From Alphaproteobacteria bacterium (lineage in GTDB: Bacteria > Pseudomonadota > Alphaproteobacteria > Sphingomonadales > Sphingomonadaceae), in NCBI GenBank assembly GCA_018823325.1, contig JAHJIJ010000011.1, positions 231,330-295,329 on the forward strand: a DNA stretch of 64,000 nt, written 5' to 3'. The stretch's first letter is position 1, and each line of letters starts with the position of its first letter. The notes beneath the pieces are model-generated. The model had not been told where the DNA came from and did no database searches. It saw only the letters and a list, made by a program, of their open reading frames with translations. A program made the position numbers and the translations under genes. Positions 1-7,850 of this stretch are shown piece by piece.

Positions 1-310
1 CGTTGGGACGCGACCAGATGAGGCTGAAGGTTTCGCCGCCTTCGTCATCGAAGAGGTTGGCGTAGATCGGCGCGTTGAAGCTGGGATCGTCGAGCTTGAC
101 CGCCAGATAGTCGCGGCCGTCGTTCGAGGTCTTGCTCCAGGCGGCACCGATTTCGGCGCGGTTGACCAGAACCCGGTGCGATGGTGCGTTGTCGTTGGTG
201 CGGGTGTCCTGCGGGATGATGCGGACGCCCTTGGCCTGAACCGAGAGGGTGACGATTTCGCCGGTGTATTCGCCCGAAGCCGTCTTCTTGAAGGTGCCGA
301 TGGTTGCCAT
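1..310 (-). CDS. DUF736 family protein (3' end outside window)
   Basis: The reading frame begins MATIGTFKKTASGEYTGEI and continues through a segment rich in DDPSFNAPIYANLF to SLIWSRPN, where the window ends. This is the hallmark of DUF736, a small (about 100-residue) protein of unknown function that is nearly always carried by alphaproteobacterial plasmids and integrative elements. About 103 residues are visible, so only the last few may be missing. The ATG at 310 has a GGAAC upstream and follows a 5' leader with a conserved inverted-repeat element (395-492). It marks the left part of the mobile-element backbone shared with the DUF2493, ParB and DUF932 genes further right. Confidence 0.88.
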   Translation of the reverse strand, partial: MATIGTFKKTASGEYTGEIVTLSVQAKGVRIIPQDTRTNDNAPSHRVLVNRAEIGAAWSKTSNDGRDYLAVKLDDPSFNAPIYANLFDDEGGETFSLIWSRPN

Positions 311-394
311 GATGAAGTTCCTTTCCTTGGATCGAACCGCCCGATTGCGGTCTCGATGGGTGATCCAAAGGCCGGGACGGACGCCGCCGCACCG

Positions 395-492
395 CTTGCG
401 GCCGCAGCGTCAGCGGAGGACGGCGGGCTGCGAGTTTCTTGTTTCGCGAGGAATGACCGAAGGTCAGGGGAAGAAAGTTGCAGCCCGCCGTT
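395..492 (-). promoter_or_regulatory. Conserved leader element, copy A (upstream of DUF736)
   Basis: Read on the minus strand this lies about 85-180 nt before the DUF736 start codon. It holds a perfect 11-bp inverted repeat (421-431 with 480-490) and blocks CAGCGGAGGA, TTTCTTG, CGCGAGGA and GGGGAAGAAAGT. The same blocks recur in the same order upstream of the DUF2493 gene (9789-9905). The rest of the 311-654 gap shows no gene I can support. Whether the element acts as DNA or as RNA is inference. Confidence 0.5.
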
Positions 493-654
493 GCGGCTAG
501 GCGGACGAGGCGAAGCCGGTCCCGGCCAGATCAAACCCGCGAAGAGATCGCTGTCGGGTGGTGAGTGTAAGGGACGTAATGAATGGCGATACGGCTCGAA
601 AAGGAGGGTTCGAACAGACCACTAAACTGGCGATTCGACTGTCTCCAGCAGGGC

Positions 655-1467
655 TTATATTGGTGATTCGTTGGCGGCTTTCTGGCGCTCGACGTTCGCA
701 GGTTTTCTAGACGCGGCATTGGGTGTTGGCGTTGCCGCCGGTAGCGAAATGACTGTGGGTGGTGAAAAAAGGCGGCTTGGTCCACCATCGCGGATCCATG
801 TGGCGGTCATGGCGATGAATACCGCCAAGACAATGGCCCCGATCAGTCGATAATAGGTTTGTTCGCGTTCGATAGAATGAACGCGGTCGGTCAGGGTCTT
901 GTCGAGATCCTTGATTTTCTTGTTGATACCCGCGAGCGACTGTAGTTCGCCGGAAATGCCGGAGATCAGATCAGGTGGGAAAGACTCCTGCACCGGCTGT
1001 TTGCGGGCGAGTTCCGTGGGTTTGTCTAGGCTGGCAAACCAGATAAGGAACATCGGCTGACCTTGGCGAAGATGCACGGTTACAGGACCGGCATTGTATA
1101 CCGAAAAAATAAGACGGCCGCGGAAGCCTGGATCAACTTGGAAGCCAGAGACGTTTACGAGACCGCGCCATTTGATCTTTGCCTTAATCGAAATGAGCGC
1201 AAGCGCGGTGTTCGGAACCTCGATTTTTTCCTCCGTCAGTAGGAAGGCGAATTGTCCCGGCGGTATTGTGAAACCTTCGCCGTCGCCGAGTTGTCGGATC
1301 GTGACGTTCAGCGGGTCCTGCATTGCGTCGTTGGGAGATACGTAGACTTCTCGGCCCATGGAGAGCGTATAGGCCGAGCAATCCACCCGCTCGGGATCGA
1401 AGGGCGTCACCAAGGTGGCAAGTCGATCCTTGAGGGTTTCCCCGCTCCAGAATCCTGTCGCCACCAT
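655..1467 (-). CDS. dCTP deaminase/dUTPase-fold protein with C-terminal membrane anchor
   Basis: A 270-residue protein. Residues about 5-150 align by eye with the trimeric dCTP deaminase/dUTPase fold: RVDCSAYTLSMG, the strand block with IPPGQFAFL, VNVSGFQVDPGFRGRL and a YNAGP motif. Residue 122 (in FSVYNAGP) is Ser where E. coli Dcd has its catalytic Glu (EFYNSG), so deaminase activity is doubtful. A coiled-coil-like stretch (about 175-205), a single transmembrane helix (about 207-225) and a Pro/Ala-rich tail follow, which is unusual for Dcd. The ATG at 1467 is preferred over 1515 because GGGGGA precedes it and the upstream choice would run into the operator repeats. It is divergent from the AbiE-AcpS operon. 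It may bind a nucleotide as a sensor or decoy rather than deaminate it (inference). Confidence 0.65.
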   Translation of the reverse strand: MVATGFWSGETLKDRLATLVTPFDPERVDCSAYTLSMGREVYVSPNDAMQDPLNVTIRQLGDGEGFTIPPGQFAFLLTEEKIEVPNTALALISIKAKIKWRGLVNVSGFQVDPGFRGRLIFSVYNAGPVTVHLRQGQPMFLIWFASLDKPTELARKQPVQESFPPDLISGISGELQSLAGINKKIKDLDKTLTDRVHSIEREQTYYRLIGAIVLAVFIAMTATWIRDGGPSRLFSPPTVISLPAATPTPNAASRKPANVERQKAANESPI

Positions 1468-1483
1468 CCTGTCCCCCGGGTTA

Positions 1484-1562
1484 TTTGTCAGAAATTTACT
1501 GCATGAGTCTGACAAATCATTTTCCAGATTTGTCAGAACTGCGTATACACGCTTCTGACAAA
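1484..1562. promoter_or_regulatory. Divergent operator: four TTTGTCAGA half-sites
   Basis: TTTGTCAGA occurs at 1484-1492 and 1529-1537, and its complement TCTGACAAA at 1508-1516 and 1554-1562. This makes two inverted-repeat pairs with 15- and 16-nt spacers, filling the space between the divergent dCTP-deaminase-like gene and the abiEi gene. A plausible plus-strand promoter (TTTCCA, 17 nt, TATACA at 1544-1549) lies within it. AbiEi proteins are known to repress their own operon by binding paired inverted repeats, so this is the likely AbiEi operator. Confidence 0.7.
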
Positions 1563-1571
1563 GGAACTAGC

Positions 1572-2237
1572 ATGCGTGGACCTGGCCTCGATCTCAAAAG
1601 CGCCATATCGGATCGTATGATCGCTGGAGGCGTGCCTTTGGTCTGGACGCCGCAGGATTTCCTCGACCTGGGCTCTCGCGATGCCGTCGATCAGGTGCTG
1701 CACCGCCTGACACGCAATGGTGACGTACGCAGAATCGCCCGCGGTCTCTATGACAAACCGGCCCTCAACCGCCTTACGGGCAAGGCAACGCACCCTGATC
1801 CGCGTGCCGTCGTCGATGCGCTCGCGCGCCGCGACCAAGCCCGCATCCTGGTCGATGGCGTGACCGCCGCCAACGATCTTGGTCTCTCCGATGCCGTACC
1901 GGCGCGCATCGTCGTGCATACCGACGCGAGGTTGAAACCGATCAAACTTGGAAATCTTCAGATCGATTTCAAAACCACTGCGCCGAGCCGGCTTCACTGG
2001 GCCGGCCGGCCGGCCATGCGTGTCGTTCAAGCCTTGCACTGGCTGCATGACGCCGGGGGCGACACCGATCAGGCTGTCGCCAAGCGCCTGCACACCATCT
2101 TTGCCGATCCAGTTCACGGTGCGCGGATCGTCGACGATCTCCGTGGCGACATGCTCAAGCTCCCGCTCTGGATGCAGACCATCCTGCACGATACGATGCC
2201 GACGACGTCGTCAGCCGATCGTCTGGAGACCAAGTGA
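1572..2237 (+). CDS. AbiEi-type antitoxin/repressor (DUF6088-like)
   Basis: This 221-residue protein begins MRGPGLDLKSAISDRMIAGG and continues with an N-terminal winged-helix segment (WTPQDFLDLGSRDAVDQVLH, then RIARGLYDKP). That pattern is typical of DUF6088/AbiEi, the DNA-binding antitoxin of type IV toxin-antitoxin systems. The start at 1572 is chosen because AAGGAA lies five bases upstream and the operator repeats end just before it. Its stop overlaps the GTG start of the nucleotidyltransferase gene (GTGA at 2234-2237), showing translational coupling. Expected roles are antagonism of AbiEii and repression of its own promoter and perhaps of the divergent gene. Confidence 0.8.
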   Translation: MRGPGLDLKSAISDRMIAGGVPLVWTPQDFLDLGSRDAVDQVLHRLTRNGDVRRIARGLYDKPALNRLTGKATHPDPRAVVDALARRDQARILVDGVTAANDLGLSDAVPARIVVHTDARLKPIKLGNLQIDFKTTAPSRLHWAGRPAMRVVQALHWLHDAGGDTDQAVAKRLHTIFADPVHGARIVDDLRGDMLKLPLWMQTILHDTMPTTSSADRLETK

Positions 2238-3298
2238 GCATGACAATGAGCCCCGCTCATGCCCGCTTTCTCGCGGCAGACCCCGCCGATCGCCGCGATG
2301 TGTTCATTGGTGCCGGCCAGCGGCTGGGCACTGCGCCTCAGAATATCGAGAAGGATTTCTGGGTCTGTTGGACCCTCGACGCACTGTTCAACGGTCCGGC
2401 GTCCCACGGACCACGCTTTCTCTTCAAAGGGGGGACATCGCTATCGAAGGGCTTCGGCCTAATTCAGCGTTTCTCCGAGGACATCGACATCACGGTGTTT
2501 CGCGAAGACATTGGCGAAGGGGCGAGCGTAGCGGCACTGGAGGCGATGTCCGGCAAGAAGCGAGAGGCCAAGCTCGATGCAATCAAGGCGGCATGCCAAG
2601 CCTTTATCGGCGGGGAGCTGCTCACCCAGCTTTCGGAGACGCTGGCCAGCGCGGTGGGCGAAGATACGGCCAAGGCGAAGGTCGCACTCGATCCCGACGA
2701 CGAGAGCGCGCAAAGCCTGCTTCTCTGGTATCCCAGTGTGACCGCTGAGTCCGACGGCTACATTCGTAAAGCAGTCAAAATCGAATCCGGCGCCAAATCC
2801 GCTCTTGACCCGCATGCCCGCCACAGCGTCATACCCTATCTGGCCGACGATCTGCCCGACCTTGATCTGACCGTCGGCAACGTTACCATCGTAGATGCGG
2901 AACGCACCTTCTGGGATAAGGTCGTCATTCTCCACGGCTTGCGCCGCTGGTTCGACGCCCGGCAGGTTTTGCGTGCTGGTGGGCAGCGGGTCTCACGCCA
3001 CTATTATGACGTGCATCAGTTGATGGCCGCCGGAACGGGCGCTTCAGCGTTGGCTAACCCTGAACTCGGCAGGGATTGCGTCGCGCACGCACGGATGTTC
3101 TTCAACAGCCGCGACCTCGATCTCGCCCATGCCGAGCCGGGCAGCTTTTCCCTGACGCCGACTGACGCGATGATCGCCGACCTCCGCCGCGACTATGCCG
3201 CCATGGCGGGCATGATCTTCGGTGATGTGCCCGACTTCGATGCCGTCCTCGAAACCGTCGATATGCTCCAACGCTCGCTGAACGAGCCGACATTATGA
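2234..3298 (+). CDS. AbiEii-type nucleotidyltransferase toxin
   Basis: A 354-residue member of the AbiEii/AbiGii toxin family. The nucleotidyltransferase core is visible as FKGGTSLSKGF (residues about 65-74) and SEDIDITVF (about 81-89), the latter supplying the paired metal-binding aspartates. Family members block growth by transferring nucleotides to target RNAs, often tRNA acceptor ends. Start is GTG at 2234 (an ATG at 2240 is also possible). The stop TGA overlaps the ATG of the following AcpS-like gene (ATGA at 3295-3298), so the toxin and the phosphopantetheinyl transferase form one operon. Confidence 0.85.
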   Translation: MSMTMSPAHARFLAADPADRRDVFIGAGQRLGTAPQNIEKDFWVCWTLDALFNGPASHGPRFLFKGGTSLSKGFGLIQRFSEDIDITVFREDIGEGASVAALEAMSGKKREAKLDAIKAACQAFIGGELLTQLSETLASAVGEDTAKAKVALDPDDESAQSLLLWYPSVTAESDGYIRKAVKIESGAKSALDPHARHSVIPYLADDLPDLDLTVGNVTIVDAERTFWDKVVILHGLRRWFDARQVLRAGGQRVSRHYYDVHQLMAAGTGASALANPELGRDCVAHARMFFNSRDLDLAHAEPGSFSLTPTDAMIADLRRDYAAMAGMIFGDVPDFDAVLETVDMLQRSLNEPTL

Positions 3299-3690
3299 TT
3301 ATCGCGCACGGCATCGATTTAGTCGATGTCGCCCACACTGCGCGGCTGCTGACCGACCCGACCGATCAGCTCCTGACCCGATGCTTTACGAAGCAGGAAC
3401 AGGAATCTGCCGGGAACGGCGCTGATCGCGCCGCCCGGCTGTCAGGACGGCTCGCCGTAAAAGAGGCCGTGATGAAGGCGCTAGGCACGGGCTTCTCTGC
3501 AAGCGTCGGCTTTCTGAGTATCGAGGTGGTCACGCTCCCGTCCGGCGCACCCACGATCGTCTTGCATGGAGAGGCGCAGAAACGTGCCGAAATGCTCGGT
3601 ATCCGTTCATGGCTTATCAGCACCAGCCATGAGGGCGACATGGCGATCGCCAGCGTGATCGGCCTCGCTGCTCAGGCTGCGCTGAGGTAG
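3295..3690 (+). CDS. AcpS-type 4'-phosphopantetheinyl transferase
   Basis: At 131 residues this has the normal AcpS length. It shows the family signatures HGIDLVDV near the N-terminus (Mg-binding Asp) and the central block ARLSGRLAVKEAVMKALGTG, followed by a SHEGDMAIASV strand. AcpS moves 4'-phosphopantetheine from CoA to a serine of an acyl carrier protein. Here it is translationally coupled to an AbiEii toxin and overlaps head-on (by 19 bp) with the MazG-like gene, so it is not in its housekeeping context next to pdxJ or lepB. A plausible client is the carrier-like protein at 7847-8161 (inference). Confidence 0.87.
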   Translation: MIIAHGIDLVDVAHTARLLTDPTDQLLTRCFTKQEQESAGNGADRAARLSGRLAVKEAVMKALGTGFSASVGFLSIEVVTLPSGAPTIVLHGEAQKRAEMLGIRSWLISTSHEGDMAIASVIGLAAQAALR

Positions 3691-4559
3691 CGGATCGCCC
3701 TTGCGTCGAGATCGACCGAGATTTCGCCGCCATTATTGGCGAGAACCTGTCGCCACACCGCGAATCCTTCCAGAATCGCGCGCTCCCAATCGGCGGCGGT
3801 GGCTTCGCCAACCTCGAGGTGCGAGGTCATGCTCTGGATTGTTCGCAGCAGTCCATAATCGACCTCGATGACGCCTTCGAGGAAGTTGTGTCTGCGCGCA
3901 TAGTCGAACGCCAAGGCGGACACGCCCTCTTCGATGATCCGGGCGCGGCCACCGTCCTCCACCTCGTCGAGAAGCGGCCGGCTCTTGCGCTTGCGCTTCA
4001 GGAATGCCCGGAGGTTTGGCGACCAGCCGAGGATCGCGGCATAGGCCAGGTGGAACACGTCGTGAAAGCGATAGCCGTCCGGATCATAGGCATTGTCGCC
4101 AAGCAACGCTCCGATGCCCTCGCCATTGATCGTCATCCGGACTTTCGGCCAGGCACTCGACCCGGGTTCCTCGACCAATCGGACGACCATCTGCCGCGGA
4201 AGCCTTTCCACGTCAGGAAATTCGGAATCACGCTCCGGCGCCTGCGCACTTGTCGGCGCGAAGCGCGCGCGCACTTTGTCGAGATTTTTTTCGGCGATCT
4301 GATCGAGGTCGAGACCGAACTTGCTCGCGACATTGGCGATGTACCATAGGAGATCGCCGAGCTCCTCGCCGACCCGATCCTTGAACAATCGGTGCGCAGC
4401 ACCATCCCGCAGATGTTTCTTATATTCGCTCAGCAACTGGCCGGTCTCGCCCGCTAGCCCAAGCATAGGCACGATAAGCGCAGCGGCCATTTCGTCGTCG
4501 CTCGTCCCTGGCACCTGATCGGTAAGTAGCGCCTGCGCCTGATATGACTTGAGATCCAT
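3672..4559 (-). CDS. MazG-like nucleoside triphosphate pyrophosphohydrolase with extra C-terminal domain
   Basis: A 295-residue protein. The N-terminal 105 residues are all-helical MazG-like: LAGETGQLLSEYKK, then VGEELGDLLWYIA and a closing NLDKVRARF. The canonical ExxE...ExxD metal site appears as ETGQ...EELGD, so the second glutamate is Gln. The C-terminal two thirds (including FHDVFHLAYAAILGWSP and KRKRKSRP) form a helical domain seen in bacterial MazG homologues and not in minimal ones. MazG enzymes convert (d)NTPs to (d)NMPs. ATG at 4559 overlaps the stop of the preceding gene and has GGGAG upstream. It is the last gene of the minus-strand operon. Confidence 0.8.
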   Translation of the reverse strand: MDLKSYQAQALLTDQVPGTSDDEMAAALIVPMLGLAGETGQLLSEYKKHLRDGAAHRLFKDRVGEELGDLLWYIANVASKFGLDLDQIAEKNLDKVRARFAPTSAQAPERDSEFPDVERLPRQMVVRLVEEPGSSAWPKVRMTINGEGIGALLGDNAYDPDGYRFHDVFHLAYAAILGWSPNLRAFLKRKRKSRPLLDEVEDGGRARIIEEGVSALAFDYARRHNFLEGVIEVDYGLLRTIQSMTSHLEVGEATAADWERAILEGFAVWRQVLANNGGEISVDLDARAIRYLSAA

Positions 4560-5746
4560 CAATATACTCCCGACTTTGGCGCTTTCTTGTTTGCGTTCGC
4601 GGTGCCAGGCCGAGATGCCTCGAACGCTTCGTTCGGCACCGCACCGGCGGCAATACGATCATTGATACCCCATTTGGGCGGATACCAGAATTCGATAGGC
4701 TGTGCTTGGGCTGCAAACTTCTGCTTGATGCGGGTGCGGCCCGTCAGGCCCGCCGCTTCAGGATGAGCCACCCGAGCATATTTATCGACTTCGCAGAACA
4801 AGTTCTGACAATCGATCAGCTGCAATGGCCGACCCCAGAGTGACGCAAATTCGAGGCCTAGCCGCGCACACTCCTGTTCCTGCCGATCAGCCATCAATCG
4901 GATAAGCTCGGCATCGCTCAGCCCGCCTGTATCGGCGAAACATTTGCGCAGGCCATCGCGGGCACCAGGCCCCGGGATCACGAAGTCCATTTCTGAGAAA
5001 TTGGTGACGTCGCTGTAGTTGACGTCGGTCACGAACTGATAGGCGAGGAAATCCCCGATGGTCGGATATTCGCGCAGCAGCTCGAACCCTTTTTGCATGG
5101 TGCGGGCTGCTGCGAGCTTTTCTGGAAGCGCCTGCGCCATCATCATCTCTAGCAACTTGAGATGATTCTGGTGCTTGGCCTTCCATCCAAAGGCTGAGCT
5201 GCCCGGCGGCATGATATAGGCGGCCGAATATACCCGGTGCCCCTCGGCCATAGCCCTAGTCAGAACCGCATCATAGCGATCGAAGCGATAATCGGCGTAG
5301 GTGATCGGACCCAGCGCCCGTTCGAGCCGCTCCCAAGTCTCAATCTTGTTGAACAGCTTGAACAGCAGGATGCGGAAGACAACCTCATCTATCGAGTTCG
5401 GCAGGTCGTCGCGGTAGATCACCTTACGGATTAAATACTGGCTGACGCGATCCGAAGCGCGGTACGCGTTTGTAAATTTGTAGACCGTCATGACCGGATT
5501 GTCAGTCCACGGCCAAGGGTTACCCAGCACACGGCGATAAAAGACGCGTTGCCGTTCAGCAGCAAAGCGCCAGTAACTGTCATATACGGCCGTCGTCTTG
5601 GCCGGCGCGAGATGGCTAGATATGATTGTAGGCGCCATGGGCGCAGAAGGCGCGGGATAATCGAAATCAAAAGTCCGCGGCGTAGCCGCAGGAATCTTGG
5701 CAGGGCGGCCGCGCTTGCGACCGCTCGTGGTACCAGTCTTTGTCAC
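4559..5746 (-). CDS. Putative alpha-glutamyl/putrescinyl-thymine pyrophosphorylase-like DNA base hypermodification protein
   Basis: A 395-residue protein of the family annotated as aGPT-pyrophosphorylase clade 3 or nucleotide-kinase/HMUDK helical domain. Signatures I recognise include RVSQYLIRKVIYRDD, FRILLFKLFNKIETWE, YSAAYIMPPG, FLAYQFVTDVNYSD, DFVIPGPGA, LIDCQNLFCEVDKYAR and a terminal YPPKWGIND. Relatives in phages with hypermodified thymine are predicted to act on 5-hydroxymethyl-uracil in DNA. The N-terminus carries an AT-hook-like KRGRPAK (about residues 11-17), suggesting DNA binding. Start is GTG at 5746, seven bases after the thymidylate-synthase homologue. The function is predicted from family only; the alternative is a nucleotide- or DNA-glycosylase-like role. 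Confidence 0.72.
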   Translation of the reverse strand: MTKTGTTSGRKRGRPAKIPAATPRTFDFDYPAPSAPMAPTIISSHLAPAKTTAVYDSYWRFAAERQRVFYRRVLGNPWPWTDNPVMTVYKFTNAYRASDRVSQYLIRKVIYRDDLPNSIDEVVFRILLFKLFNKIETWERLERALGPITYADYRFDRYDAVLTRAMAEGHRVYSAAYIMPPGSSAFGWKAKHQNHLKLLEMMMAQALPEKLAAARTMQKGFELLREYPTIGDFLAYQFVTDVNYSDVTNFSEMDFVIPGPGARDGLRKCFADTGGLSDAELIRLMADRQEQECARLGLEFASLWGRPLQLIDCQNLFCEVDKYARVAHPEAAGLTGRTRIKQKFAAQAQPIEFWYPPKWGINDRIAAGAVPNEAFEASRPGTANANKKAPKSGVY

Positions 5747-5752
5747 AGCGCG

Positions 5753-6607
5753 TCAGGCCAGCTGCGCGGCGAGCTGGAGCGGCGGGGACGGTCGCTGCGC
5801 AACGGGAGCGGGTGGTGCAAGAGAGGCGCGGGCCGCCTCGATCAGCGGCTTCATCGCGCTGTCCGTCTTGCTGATCCGTTCCAGCTTGGCCACGCCGATC
5901 GTAACATTGAGGCGCGCGAGCGGAATGTCCATTTCATGGGCCATGAAGGCGGCGAGCTGGGCAAGACCGAGATAATTACCATAGGCTTTATCGAACAACT
6001 GCTGCGTCGCGTAGAAGGCGTTCGCAACCAAACCTGCCTTGGTCGGCACGAAGCTCACATGCTGAAGGCATGGGAAACCGAGCTGGGCGGTCGCGCTGTG
6101 GTCGCGGGCGGGATCGAAGGTAGTCGCCTGCCACATCGACCGGCGCACGCCCGGACGGCTTTCATACTGACTCAGAATCCATTCCAACTGATTACCATCG
6201 CACGGCCCGCGACCGTACATCATCAGCCGCTCGAAATAGAGGCCTTTGCCATTAGCCTTGGGATTCTGCGCGCGATAGAAGGGGAATGCCATTTTGTAGA
6301 ACTCGAAGAGCTTGGCGCGGTCTCCCTGCGCCATCGTCCAGAACCGCTGCGGAAAGATGGTATGGGCCACGTCCTCCACGTCGCGCTTCTTTTTACTGCC
6401 CAATAGGGCATCGAGCGCGGTCCGAACCCAAGGATCTTCTGGGACGTCATAGCCGTCGCCAAAGCCTTCGATCGTGAGGACAAGAGGGGCGATCTCATTA
6501 CCCGGATGCTCCAGAATATGGAGCAATGTCCGCGAATAGGCTTCGGAAATGCTTTTGGCTGTGATCATCAGCGGTTCGGGGTTGTCCGGTCGGTCTAACT
6601 TAGTCAT
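5753..6607 (-). CDS. Thymidylate synthase homologue (possible dUMP/dU hydroxymethylase)
   Basis: A 284-residue protein with a thymidylate-synthase-like core. RRSMWQATTFD (about 155-165) resembles the phosphate-binding arginine/Trp-Asp region. FPCLQHVSF places the catalytic cysteine near residue 180. YGNYLGLAQLAAFMAHEMD matches the folate/nucleotide-binding helix. Canonical PCH is PCL here, and overall similarity is too low for a housekeeping ThyA. Phage dUMP hydroxymethylases are thymidylate-synthase paralogues, and the base-modification gene immediately downstream fits such a role. ATG at 6607 (GGAGG nine bases upstream) is chosen; the longer open frame upstream only runs through the protease gene. 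Confidence 0.7.
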   Translation of the reverse strand: MTKLDRPDNPEPLMITAKSISEAYSRTLLHILEHPGNEIAPLVLTIEGFGDGYDVPEDPWVRTALDALLGSKKKRDVEDVAHTIFPQRFWTMAQGDRAKLFEFYKMAFPFYRAQNPKANGKGLYFERLMMYGRGPCDGNQLEWILSQYESRPGVRRSMWQATTFDPARDHSATAQLGFPCLQHVSFVPTKAGLVANAFYATQQLFDKAYGNYLGLAQLAAFMAHEMDIPLARLNVTIGVAKLERISKTDSAMKPLIEAARASLAPPAPVAQRPSPPLQLAAQLA

Positions 6608-7487
6608 CTGCATCATCCTCCAAATGGCGGAATTCGGCGCGCCCGACGTAAGCCGTTCGCGCGATACGCCCGAATGCGGCCCAATCAGTTCCCGGGCGGT
6701 CAATGCGGGCCAGCCCCGGGCGCTTCGCTTCGAACAAGCGCCCGCCCTCCAGATCGGCGACCGGAGCGATGGCATCGCCATGTGCGACGGTCCCCGAGGG
6801 AAGCAGCAGCAAATGCCCGACCTCTGCATCAATCGCATGGCCGCCCGAGGCCTCGTCAGCGACAATGAGTGGGTTGGGCGTCAGTGACCCTAGAATTTGA
6901 GCGCGCAGCGTGCGCGGGGTGATCGTGCGCAACGCATCAGCCCGCTCGCGGCTGATCATCGCCTCGCCCCATAGGAGATGCGTGACCAGTGTGGAGTACC
7001 CAACGCCGAACTGGCAGGCGATGCGGTAAATTTCGATCGGGGTCGCGGTCTCCGGCTTGAGACCACGGATTGCGAAGGCATTGCGCAGGCCCAAGGTCGG
7101 CATCAGCGCATAAGCAGCGAACGTGTCGGCGCTATACTCCTCGGGCACGTCCCACGGCCGCACCGATTGGTTCTCGCGCAACTCATCGATCGATGACCCG
7201 TGCCCGAGCAGATGATGGCCAAGCTCGTGCGCGCAATTATAAGCGCGGCGGGGCAGCGGGCGCTTGCTGGAGAGATGGATACGCGGCGGTGAGCCACGCT
7301 GGTACATTCCTTCCATATTGATGTCGTTGAAGGTCACGCGAACCCCGTGCGCTTCTGCAATCGAATAGATGCAGACAGGGCTGACCAAGTCCTTACCGAC
7401 TTTCAGTCGCGCGGTGATTGCTGCCTTCATGGCCTTGTCTGCCAAGGCGCGGCGGTTGTGCATCATCGTCTTGGCATGCGCTTTCAT
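6600..7487 (-). CDS. ImmA/IrrE family zinc metallopeptidase
   Basis: A 295-residue protein with the zincin signature HELGHHLLGH (HExxH at about residues 87-91) and the downstream helix EEYSADTFAAYALMP, which supplies the third zinc ligand. ImmA/IrrE proteases cleave a cognate XRE-type repressor to switch on neighbouring genes, and an XRE gene sits four bases upstream in the same operon. The C-terminal 140 residues contain a WGEAMISRERADAL segment and a long variable tail that may be the sensing domain. The last eight bases overlap the thymidylate-synthase homologue, tying induction and enzyme genes together. Confidence 0.87.
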   Translation of the reverse strand: MKAHAKTMMHNRRALADKAMKAAITARLKVGKDLVSPVCIYSIAEAHGVRVTFNDINMEGMYQRGSPPRIHLSSKRPLPRRAYNCAHELGHHLLGHGSSIDELRENQSVRPWDVPEEYSADTFAAYALMPTLGLRNAFAIRGLKPETATPIEIYRIACQFGVGYSTLVTHLLWGEAMISRERADALRTITPRTLRAQILGSLTPNPLIVADEASGGHAIDAEVGHLLLLPSGTVAHGDAIAPVADLEGGRLFEAKRPGLARIDRPGTDWAAFGRIARTAYVGRAEFRHLEDDADD

Positions 7488-7490
7488 AGG

Positions 7491-7850
7491 TTAGGCTCCC
7501 TTCTCGTCATCGTCGGACTTCATCGCGGCGATGAGCTTCAGGAGGCGGTCAAGGTCATCGGGCTTAAGTTTGCTCAGTTCGCGAGCAGCGAGTTGCAGTT
7601 TAGGATCGTCTGTCGCTGCGCGTTCGGGGGCATCTCCCAGCAGCCATGACAGCTTCGTGTCGTAGAGGTCAGCAAGCTTTGCGAGTTCGTCAGCTGTGAT
7701 CCGGCGATTGCCAGCTTCCATTTCCGAAACGGTCGGGCGGTGCATATTCATCAATTTCGCGACCTGCCCTTGAGAGAGGCCGGCGGTCTCTCGCGCAGCG
7801 CGGAGCCGTGTCGGAAGCGTCATCGCCTTGTCCAACGGAGCGTCGCTCAT
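7491..7850 (-). CDS. XRE-family transcriptional repressor
   Basis: A 119-residue regulator. The helix-turn-helix covers roughly residues 10-65 (LRAARETAGLSQGQVAKLMN, then RPTVSEMEAGNRRITADELA), with a short acidic/Lys-rich tail. Its ATG overlaps the stop of the carrier-like gene (ATGA). Paired with the ImmA/IrrE protease downstream, it is the likely cleavable repressor of this operon, probably acting at the half-sites overlapping the promoter at 8177-8216. Confidence 0.88.
   Translation of the reverse strand: MSDAPLDKAMTLPTRLRAARETAGLSQGQVAKLMNMHRPTVSEMEAGNRRITADELAKLADLYDTKLSWLLGDAPERAATDDPKLQLAARELSKLKPDDLDRLLKLIAAMKSDDDEKGA

Noticed and set aside
6608..6865. 86-codon N-terminal extension of the thymidylate-synthase homologue
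   Set aside because: It lies fully inside the ImmA/IrrE gene in another frame; a good ribosome-binding site precedes the ATG at 6607.
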